DNA from: Symbiodinium natans
Taxonomy: Eukaryota; Sar; Dinophyceae; Suessiales; Symbiodiniaceae
Length of the DNA: 53,500 nucleotides
Assembly: GCA_905221605.1 (NCBI GenBank)
Contig: CAJNDS010002180.1
Location: 64,001-117,500, forward strand
Direction: 5' to 3'
Below are positions 10,533 to 21,800 of this stretch, one piece after another. A program made the translations under genes and the position numbers. The notes beneath the pieces are model-generated. The model did not search any database, was not told the DNA's origin, and saw only the letters and a list, made by a program, of their open reading frames with translations. Position 1 is the first letter of the stretch; each line of letters begins with the position of its first letter.

Positions 10533-12759
10533 GACGCTTGCCGGCGACCCCCCTAATTTCGAATTTCTGAGCCCTGGAGGGCGGAGGGTTTGTGGATTGA
10601 GGCACTTGGGCACCCCTAAACCCTAAACCTTAAGCCCTAAGACTTAAACCCTAACCCTCAACCCAAAACCCTAAAACCCCCCCCCATGTTTCCGAAGAAT
10701 TGTCTGGTGGGCTGCTTCCCCATATGAGACCATACTCCCTGCTGAGTTCCATATGTAAAACCACCCTAAACCCTAAACCCTAAACGCTAAACCCAAAACC
10801 CTAAACCCTAAACCGGCCCTAACCCCTAGACCCTAAACTCTAAACCCTAAACCCTAAACCCTAAACCCCAAACCCTAAACCCTAAACCCTAAAACCTTAG
10901 AACAGAACTGGGGGCTCATGTACTTGTACCCGCTTGGCAACTCTCTCTACACCCGAAGCCTGAATCCTAGAACCCTAAACCCTAAAGCCTAAGCCCTCAA
11001 CCCTCAACCCTAAACCCTAAAACCCTAAAACCCTAAAACCCTAAAACCCTAAAACCCTAAACCCTAAACCCGAAACCCGAAACCCTAAACCACCCCAAAC
11101 CCTCACCAGGTGTGACCGAGCCCCTCCTTGACTGCGCGATCCTTGAGACGAAGCTGCGCCGCTTCGCGCCCGTGCGAACGATGCCGTGCAAGTACCTGGA
11201 GTCGCTCGGAGGGGGTTTTTGTTTAGGGTTTCGGGTTTAGGGTTTAGGGTTTCGGGTTTAGGGTTTAGGGTTTAAGCTGTAGGTTTTAGGGTTTAGGATT
11301 TTAGGATTTTAGGGTTTAGGGGGTAATTGGGGTTCAGGAGCTCGGAGAATGTTAAGCAAACCTCGGATTCCAGCCCTGAGCAACGAAAGATTCTGCGACA
11401 AACCCTAAATTCCGATCCCTAAAGCCCAAACACAAGGCTTCAACCCTAGAGTCGGTAAGCACGCGCCCTAAACCCTAAAGTCAGCAAGCACCCCAAACTT
11501 TACAAACCTCCAGTATGTAACCCTCTAAACGTTAAACCCTAAACCCTAATATATTTCCCTAAACTCTAAACCCTAAATCCTAAACCCTAAACCCTGAACC
11601 CGAAACCCTAAACCCTAAACCCTGAATCTTCAACCCTCCCGGCGCTCTTTGCGCGAGCTGAGGATGGAACTGCCTCTGTTGCGAACGTGGCCGGTGCTGG
11701 ACGAAGAGTACTTGGAGCCTTGTAGGGTTTAGGGATTTGGGTTTAGGATTTAGGCTTCAGGATTTAGGGTTCAGGATTTAGGGTTTAGGGTTATATACGC
11801 GGCCCCCTGAATCCTTGGCCCAAGACAACATCTCTAAATCCAAAACCCCCCGATCTCGTGAGTTTCTCTGGGCCCTAAACGTAAACCCTATACCCCAAAT
11901 CCCAGCTTCGTTTAGGGTTCAGGGTCTAGGGTCTAGGGTCTAGGGTTTAGGGTCTAGGGTCTAGGGTTTAGGGTTTAGGGTTTACGATTGGCAGGGCCAG
12001 GACATTACTAGTTTAGAAGGGGTTCGAGCAAGTAGCAAAAACCCCACCCGCCCAGAGGGTCCCATAACATTCCGAAAATATTTAGTTTGTATTCTTTATA
12101 GTGCCCAGCTTCTCCTAAACCGTCGCTTCACACCTATTTGTTCCAGAAGGTCTCCAAAGCTCCCCAAAGAGGCTCCCCACCCAACCCTCGCACCAAACCC
12201 ATTCGACCCATTTGCCTAAATCGACGAAGGATTTGCTTAAATCGACGAAGAACTTGCCTAAATCGAGGAATAACTTGCCTAAATCGACGAAGGATTTGCC
12301 TAAATCGACGAAGGATTTGCCTAAATCGACGAAGGATTTGTCGAATCGACGAAGGACTTGCCTATATCGGCGAAGAACTTGCCTAAATCGACGAATGCCA
12401 GAGGGAGGCCAGGATTGGCCCCTTCGTCGATTTAGGCAATTTCTTCGTCGATTTAGGCAAGTCCTTCGTCGATTTAGGCAGGTCCTTCGTTGATTTAGGC
12501 AAGTCCTTCGTCGATTTAGGCAAATGAGCAAGGTTTGCCTAAATCGACGAAGGACTTGCCTAAATCGACGAAGGATTTGCCTAAATCGACGAAGGATTTG
12601 CCTAAATCGACGAATGATTTGCCTAAAACGACGAATTTACAAAGGTTTAAATAAATGTATAAATAAAGAAATAAGTAAATAAATAAATATAAATATAAAT
12701 ATAAATATAAATATAAATATAAATATAAATATAAATATGAATAAATAAAAAAATAAATA

Positions 12760-12823
<64 letters not shown>

Positions 12824-15800
12824 GAGAGGTGAGGGTTTAGGGTTTAGGGCTAGTGTTTAGGGCCCAAGCCCTTATCCCTAAGCACACCCAGGAGCTGGCC
12901 GACTGCCTCGCCGTGGCGGCGCGCGCCGCGCGCGAGGGCCGGCCCTTCCGAATGGCGGAGTTGGGCAGTGGGCCGCTCCTGGGCCTTCAAGGGCTTAGGG
13001 TTCAGGGTTTAGGGTTCAGGGTTTAGGGAGGTTTTGGGAGGTTAAGGGGTTTGGGCTTTGGGGGTGTAGATTTAGGTGTTCGAAGGGTTTTGGGGGATGG
13101 GTTTGGGGCTTTAGGGGCTTGGGTTGGGGTTTAGGGGGCTTAGGGTTTGAGGTTTGGGGGGTTTGGGGGGTTTAGGGGCAGCTCTTGGGCATTCAATAAC
13201 TCCACAGTTTAGGCGTTTAATCGGGTTTGAGGGTTTTGGGGTTTAGGGATTTCGGGTTCAACTGGCGTGTAGAAGGAGCATGCCTTGAAGTGGGATTTGC
13301 AGGCAGATCCTGGTGAGTGAGTTTGTTGAACACGTTTGGTCGCGCCTCTGGGGTGCTCACTGCTCACTCGTTGCAAAGCCGCAGCTGTCATTCCTCTTCA
13401 CCCAACGAAAACCTTGCTTCTGAGAAGGGGATTTAAGGTTTAGGGATGTTTAGGGTTAGGGATGTTTAGGGATGTTTAGGGTTTTCAGGCTTTCTTGGCG
13501 ACCTTGCTAGTGTTGGGCCGCACGTTGCTTTGCGCAGCTCCACATGGGCTGGATGGTCTGCGTATTGGGGGGTCGTTTTTTCCCTGCCAATGCTATAGGA
13601 CCTCGCGTGCCGAGTAAAATCCGTCCGCTAGCTTCTATTCTGCCTCCCCTAAAATTAGGGGTCAGGGTTTAGGGGTCCACCTTCTCGGGTTTAGGGATTG
13701 GTTCAGGTTTAAAGGCCTCTAGATTTTAGGGGCTTAGGGTTTAGGGTTGAAATGGGGTTCCAAGATCAGAGTTTCGTTTTTTGGTTCAGCTTTTTTTGGC
13801 GTTTGCTTTTTAGGCTTTAGGGTTCTTTCAGGGTTTGTTTCGGGATGCAGGGCCTCATTGAAGATTGTCGGGGGCGATTCGGACTTGGCACTTGTGGTTC
13901 AGGCACCTCTCAACCTTTTCATCCCTAGCCCACATAACTCTCGCAACCCTCACAACCCTCACAACCCTCATACAACCCTCATGACCCTCAGAATTACCCC
14001 TCATCACCCTCATCACCCTCATTCCTACACCCTGACCCTAAGTCCTAAGCCCGAAAGTCTCAAGACCTACTGGGAGCGGCACTGCCGGAGCAACTATGCG
14101 GGGGTTGGGGCCTTTGGCCTTTGTGTTTTCGGATTTGGGGTTCCGGGTCTAGGGTTTAGGGTCTAGGGTTTAGGGGTTCGGGGTTCGGGGCCCAGGGTTC
14201 TGCAACTCATGTGCATGCAGATCGAGCGTCACCGCCCAGGTATGGCATTTGGGCCATGCGTGCCTTCGGCGGCACTTGGTGCTGCTGCTGCTTGAACATG
14301 CCCTCCCCCCCCAGCTGTGCGGGATGAGGTGATCTTTCAAGGACGATGTAGGGTTTAGGGTTTAGGGTTAGGGTTTAGGGTTTAGGGTTTAGGGTTTAGG
14401 GTTTAGGGTAGACACTTCTTCTTTCGCGCTTAGTCTTAAACCTCAGCCCGAGGTTTGCGCTGCTCATCAGGTCTCAATTCAGAGTACGATCTCTATTCGT
14501 TCTAAGTGGTATTTGCATTGTCTTCAGTCTGTTGGGGCCTTCTACTGGTGTGTCAGTTGTCTTTCTCTTGCCATTTCTTCATCTTGGATATATGCTTTTT
14601 ACAGTGGGAAGATGCGAGCTTTGAAGCCCCAAGCCATCCCAAGCGGCTCCCTAAACCGCAAAAAGCCCTGCCGTTCCCCCAAACCCCCCAAACCATCGCA
14701 GAGTCCTGAGTCATCAGCCCGAAGCCCTAAACCCTAAACCCCTAAACCCTACACCCTAAACCCTAAACCCTAAACCCTATACCCTAAACCCTAAACCCTA
14801 AACCCTTCTGAGGCGCGGCGAAAGCCTTTGCGGCCCTGGCGGCGCCCGAGTTGCCCTGCACGCTGCTGCTCGTGGAGCCCTTCGCGCTCGGAGCCTTGCA
14901 GCTTGCGGGGGGTGGGGGGGGGGAGCTCACTGAGAGGTTCAGGGTACTCTTCAACCCAATTAGGGTTTAGGGTTTTTGGGGTTTAGGGTTGAGGGTTTAG
15001 GGTTTAGGGTTTAGGGTGACAACCCCATTATAAATCTACTTATAACCTACTTCGGGGACTTAGGGGGCTCATAAGCTCACCTTATAATTGGGGTTGTAAG
15101 TACACGGAACCTCCAAGCAGGGTTACAAAGCTTGAGGATCCTAAATACGAAACAAAGGCCATCCTGATCTCGAGCATGTAAACTTAGACCCTAGATCCCT
15201 AAGTCCTCAACCGAGTCTTTTGGGATGTTTTTTTTTTTTTGGGGGGGGTGGGGGGGGCGGGTCTGGGTTGACGGCTCAAGTCCCCAACTCCCAAAAGACC
15301 GCCCTACTGGGCTTAGGGATTTGGGTATTTCCCAAACTAGGGGGTACTTTTTGTACTCCAAAATAGAACAGAATCCCCTTTACGGGACCCTCAAAAAGGG
15401 TCACCCCTTATTTTCGGAAACCCCTAAACCCTATACGGGGGGCAACCGAAGGAGGACAGGGAACAAAACAGTCAACCCCAACAGAAGCCCTTAATTCCCC
15501 TGGAACAACCAACAACCAAACAACAAGACCCCAAACCAAGGGCACACTTTTTACAAAACCTTCGACCGCTTTGGTCATGGCTTGAGCCAACGATTATCGG
15601 GTTCATTGACCCTTGAACTTCCAATACCAATTCCTTTCTACAATACCAATTGCAGCTCCGCACTCCCCCTGTCCTAGGGTTTCCTAGGACACATTGGAGG
15701 TGCCAATCTTTGGCCAAAAACCGCCATTTAGGCAGCAGCCAGCTGCTTGAAATGCACATTGTGGTTTAACGTCTTCCAGGACGAACCTTCAGCTCATTGG

Positions 15801-18800
15801 CTGAATCCTTTACCTTTGAGGATTTTTTCACCTCGCACTTGGAAAATTCACGTTCCAGCGGCTCGTTCCTCACCAAGGAACTCAGCATTCACCACCCAGC
15901 CATCCTTGAGGCAATGCTTACAAAGCGTTTTAGCCCTGGGCTGTGAATACCGCAGAACATCACAATCACTGCTTGCGTGCATACAGTTCCCACCCACTGT
16001 TGTATACAGAGTGGCACTCGCAGGAATAACCACCACTTTCTTGATCCACAGCCATTTGTACAGCCGCCGAAAGAGGCACCATGTCAATTCCCAGATTATG
16101 ATTGCTGCCACCAAATACGCAACAAGGTCTGAATTGTTGATAACCATTTCAATACCTTGAGCCAGAACCATAACCGTAGATGTATTGGCGACCTGGCACA
16201 CCCCTTCTTCTGAGCAAAAGAAACCAGCAGCTGACACTTCTTCTCCACCTGTTGCCATCCCTTGCAGGGATGCAGCCACCATCATGACCGCCATTGCAAG
16301 AGAGGCCCTTCTCAAGTCAGTTCCTTGTACTAACAGTTGGAGACCCCAAAGTGCCTTTTGCTTTGCATAAACCTGTCCACTCATCAATTTTGTCAACAGA
16401 TCAGCAATCATATACTCACCACGAAGATGCGCTATCACCATGTAACCACGGTCCACCAGAGACCTGACTCCAGCTGCTCGAATTCTCAGGTGTCTTGTCC
16501 TCCAGCTTCCAGCAGGATATTGAATGATCGAGCACGTTGAAACCGAATCTGTATACAGCACTTTTTGCAGCGATTCTTCACCTGTTCCAACCAAAGCGGC
16601 AATTATAGGGGTACACGACTGAATCATCGTTGCTCCCTCTATGGACGCATGTAATTCAGCTTCAGCTGTACTTAAAGCCACCGTTGATTGTCTTTGTGTT
16701 GCCCACATCACTGGACAGTCACCCCACACCACCACCGCTCCTGAGTGGCTCTTTTCATTTTCACCTGCTGCAAAGCTGGCATCTGCGTAGGACTCCACCG
16801 CCTTAACACCTCGTCCATAACGCAACACCTCATTTCTTTCTTTTTCGCATGTTGCGATTGCTCCAAACGTCAAGCCTAACGTTGGAGTTGCAGCAAGGTA
16901 TCGGAAAACCTCCTCAGCCTTTTTAACCACAAATCGCGGCCTTCGGGATGTCCACAAAGACAACTGGCTCGTGCAGAATGCCAAATCAGGTCGAGTTTTG
17001 ATTGCCACCCAGAGGAACTCCCCTACGGCACCTTGAGCCGCTCGCAAGGAAGGAATATCCACCTCTTCTTCACCTGGAGTTTCTTTCACCATTGGCAGGT
17101 TACTACCTTTTCCAGTTTCATCGATCTGATACCCTCGTCGGTTCAGCAAATCTCTCACGAAGTCCTCCTGGTTGAGAAAGAAGCTGCCATTTCGATACCA
17201 GATTTGGACACCCAAAAACTTCAGGAATCCATCACCACAGCCTGGACCACAGAACTCGGGTTCAGAAGTTTTCCACTCCTTCCTGATCTGTTCCAAGGCT
17301 TCCCGGAGCACTGTCATAGTCCCAGCCATCAAAAAATCATCCACGTAAAGACCCATTGTCCCTACCAACTTGCTTGCACCTTCCGGCTTTTCTTGTGCCA
17401 TAATAAGGAACAGACTTGGGTCTGCATTGGACCTCTGAAAGCTCATTGCTTGTCCATCCTTTGACACCCAAGACATCCCTTGAAGACGTTGGTCTCGCCA
17501 CTCCACCCATGCTGCAGGACTTTCGGCCAAACCATACAAGGCCTTCCTCACAATCCACCGCTCCTCCTTTGTGCAAAGACCCAATTTCACCGCCGCCCTT
17601 GGGGGCTGCACCACCACCAAACGCCCTTCTCTTTGCGCCCTATTCATCGGCGCCGTCAGAAAAGCTTTGGAAATGTCTAAGCCAGCGATGATCCACACCA
17701 TATGTGCTGCGTGCCTCACTTGACACCTAAATGTAGTTGAATCTAAACCTGGAGCGTACAGCGAGTGACGACTGAGGGACCTTGGCCCTTCGTATTCTGT
17801 AGCTGCCGTTGACGAAATAAAGTTCCCACATGCACAGATACGGGCACGCCTCCTCCCTGTCCCTTGCTTTCGGGTAAACACCACCAGACTGGGAACGTAC
17901 TCAATCACCGGTGCATTAGGCTCTTCCGCCAATTTGTCCAGCTTTTCTTGAGTTGTTGGTTCCACCACCTCCAACTCTTTCACCAAAGACTTCACCTCGT
18001 CCGACAATGAATCCCTCCACTTTTCCAGCTCTTGCATGGCTTCTTGTGTAGGGATTGTTTTTGTTTGCAGGAACTCAACCTCCTCTGCTGCCTCAAGCGC
18101 GGTGTTTTCTTGTACCATTTGCTGAACCTGAGCTGCTTTGACCAAAAACTTCGATAGCTGTTCCTCAGCCCTTTTTGCTTTAACCAGCCATTCTCTAGTC
18201 TCTGATCCTTTTTCCTCATTCGACTCATTGGCCGATCCATGGAACTCGTCCAAGATGCAACATTCCTGTTCAGCAATTAGGCGTCGAATACTCAAATGCT
18301 CCTCTAGAGCCCATTGATGCGCTTCGAACACAGCGTAGTCGACTTCTTCTGCAAGGTCATCCAGCGAGGTCTCTTTCAACGTCATTTTTAACCACTTCCT
18401 TTTTCCACCTTCTTCAGCCTGTGGTTCCGGAAGAGGAAACTTGCATTGGAGAAGATAGCACCTATCCTTGTAGCTCAAACGCTCCATGAAAACAGGTGTG
18501 TACCCTGTCAAGGATACCCTGTTCCCTTTCCAAGGCATAGGGCCATGCAGCTTTCTCGGAAAGAACGACATGAAGTTCCAGTGGATATCCACCAATTTTC
18601 CAGGTAGGACTTTCTTCCCATAAGATTGCTCCACCACTTCAGCTCCTTCCTCTAACACCTTTTCATCCTCAACCCACAGCTGACCATCTTTATAGTCACC
18701 AAAGCCACACACATAATTGCAGCAATGTTTTTCATTGTGACTATCCCTATGCAATGACACCGGAGCATTGCACGAGATCTGAAGAGCAGAAAATTTGGCT

Positions 18801-21800
18801 TCAGGATTGTGGTGCCTCACGAATGATGCCAAATAACGACATAGCCATGGTCTTCGATGAGTCTCTTTTGTGATACCACACACTCCGCCATGAGTATAGT
18901 GGCCCAACACCAGAGCTCGCGTACTTGTACACCAATTGTTGATACCACCTCTTCGATTCACCCTCTTTGGGTATACAATCCCTTCCAAAAGCTCCTCACA
19001 GTCCACGTAATCATACATAGACCTTTCATACATTGACTTGGCTTTTTGCTCTTCTTTTTCCAACTGTGTTCCCTCCTCGGCAGTCTCACTTTTGCAGACC
19101 AAATAAGCATTTTCATGAGGAGAACAGCAAGTCGGCCAATACTCATCACCAGGAACATTGTCCTCAATATCTGCATTTTCTTCCAGCTCCCCCAGACCCT
19201 GCATGTCATCCTCGAAAATTTCTAAGGGCGGACTCTCCCCCCGCTTGCGAAGCAAGCGCAAAGAGCCCACATGACCACGCAGTGAAGAGGCCGGGCTTTT
19301 TTCCTTTAACCGATGGTGAACTGGAGGATCGCGAGGTGGAGGCAAAGGAGGACCTTCCTCATCAGCGAACCGAAGCGCCGGTTTTTTCCCCTTGAGACGA
19401 TGCTCTGGAGGAGAAGGCTCCTGTTCTTCTACCACCCCTTCCAGCTCCAATTCAGGCGGTTCCTTTATATTGGAAAAAATCGTAGTGCAGGGAAATAACA
19501 CCAGTTCATCCGGATCTTTTGCAGTCCCTTGAGCTTCCACCCAATAACCACCAGGTAGGTCATCGCATGGACCCAAAAGAAGTGCAGGCTGCGTACGATC
19601 GACCCATTGCCGACCTTTCTTTGTTCCATCCGGACCCAGCAACTCCCACGGACGACGTTGACTTGAATCTGAGCACCAAAGGGAAGCAATGCTTTAGGAT
19701 TTAACCCCAACTCCCTTTCAGCTTTCTGCCACCGTAACATTGACCAATGGCGAGCAGCCAGTGCCCAGTACGCCGGCCCGAGTCGCGCCTCCTTTAAGAG
19801 CGACCTGACACCACGTTTGAATAAACCCACACATGCTTCAGCGCGCCCATTTGTTTGCGGGACTCCAGGATCACCAGTGGTCCTATATATCAGACGAGTT
19901 TCACAAAAGGACCGGAAGCGTGCATTGACAAACTCCCCCGCTCGATCTGAGTGGATTCTCAACACCGGATACCCATGTCTCTGCAAGCGCACCATCATTC
20001 TTTGAACTGCCGACAAAACAGTTGTTTGCTGTTTATCCACAATCGGCTCCACCATAACGAAGTTGATCATACGGACAGGTTGGGTCAAGTGGTCCTTCAG
20101 TTCCTTCCAGGATTTTTCAGAAGCTTGGATTTTCAACACCTCTGCCTCCAGAACTGGCGCAGGTTCCACCGGCGCAGAGTCTTCCTCCTCGAAGTTAGCG
20201 ACTGCATCGCCTAACCATTCTCCGACACCAGCACCTTCATCTGCCACCTGATCTTCCACCTCATCCGCATCTTCCTCCTTTTCTGGAGGGCGACCCACAT
20301 TGGGATCCAACATTGGAAATTGATACACACCAATAACAGCGTGTCGTGGCTTCTGCTGGTGAGCATCCTTTGAACACTTGTATGGACCCGCTAAGTCCAA
20401 TGATAAAGTGTAAGCATCCCCATACTTTCGCCTCAAATGGCGACGCTCTTTTCCAGCGGCAGACACACAGATTTGACAATCACGTCTGAAAGGGATATGC
20501 CCCCTTAGACAATGGTCACGGAAAGCTCGCTCCTCAGCTGTTAACCTCCGTAACGTTCCCTCTCGTTCTTCCTTTTTTGACACCGCAGTTTCCCGTTCAG
20601 CATCGCTCTCCTGCAACCATTGTGCCAACCTGTGACGTATTCTTTTTACCAATCCAAACGCCCATCGCGCCCATACGGAGGATTGTCCAATACGCTCTTC
20701 CAGGGTAGAAGCGAATGTTGCTGACCACGGAACAACCACGCGAACCTGTTCCAACGATTCCCATAGTTCCATATCAGACACCAGGAAAGTCGTAGGTTTC
20801 ACCAGAGCATGTCCCAATGCTCCTTGATCAAAGTGTGCAGCGTACATTCCATAACGCTCACAAAAGCTTTTCACCTCTGGCCAACTCCAGAAGGTAGGAC
20901 TTGAGAGCCCTTCCGGAGAACCATCCACCAGATCCTCAGCACTCAAGACCGTTTTGCCGTTCTGAGAGAAATCTTTCCCTATGAGTTCAGGGTCCCCAGG
21001 GCTTTCCATGCCAAAGAAGACAGAACTCCCATTGATGACTTCAGCAGTTCCACACCTTGAATGCACCGCCACGTCATATAGGAAAAGCATCTTCAGAAGT
21101 AAAACACCATCCTTTTGAGCTAATTCTTGATGTGGCCAAGGAAGACTTTTTAACCCCAACCGTTCAGGCCCACAGCGTCGGCGTAATACAGGTGGACCAC
21201 CGTCTTCACCTCTCAACCTTGACACTGTCCTGCATGGAGGTCCTCCCACCACAGCAACCACCTTTCCTTCAGCCGCCAGATGCAGAAGATACTTCCAGAC
21301 GCTCGAATTATGTAGGTCGCCACCTTTTGTCAAATCCAGCTCCAGTACCTCCACATCCCGACTGGGAAAATGCCATTTTTGTTTTCCCGAAAATAGGTGT
21401 ACCGCCACCCTTTTTGCTCGTGCCAGCCGTCTCCTTTTATGACGGTTGAAAGGCAACGCCGCAATATCTCCACGTGGCAACAGCTCCATCAGCATATTTT
21501 CTGGTATATCCCCATAATACCACCGAAGAAATCTCCAGCATGCCTGGACGAACTCCTCCTCATTCGCTGACGCTGTCCGCGCTGCGCTTTGCAACGACGT
21601 TTTTACAGCCACCTCGTTGTCCGTATTCGGACACCCTTGAACCATACGTGCCACCTTCAAGGCTTGCTTTGGTGAGCACCAATCCATTTCATCAATGATC
21701 TGAAGCGCCACTTCCTTTTCCAAACAAGGGCACCCATTCAGATCACGAACGCGAAGTTCCCCCAGAACAGGATGTGAGGCTGTGCACTTGCCACCACGCC

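Noticed and set aside
12115-12531. ORFs of CLNRRR-type and LPKSTKD-type repeats on both strands
   Set aside because: They arise from the 21-bp tandem array, whose length is a multiple of three, and have no gene context.
12212-12640. CRISPR-like array
   Set aside because: Repeats are contiguous with no unique spacers, switch orientation, and lie in a eukaryotic intron.
14062-14100. Exon [13 protein letters not shown] between two FkbM-like exons
   Set aside because: The flanking exons join in phase without it, and its donor and acceptor are poor.
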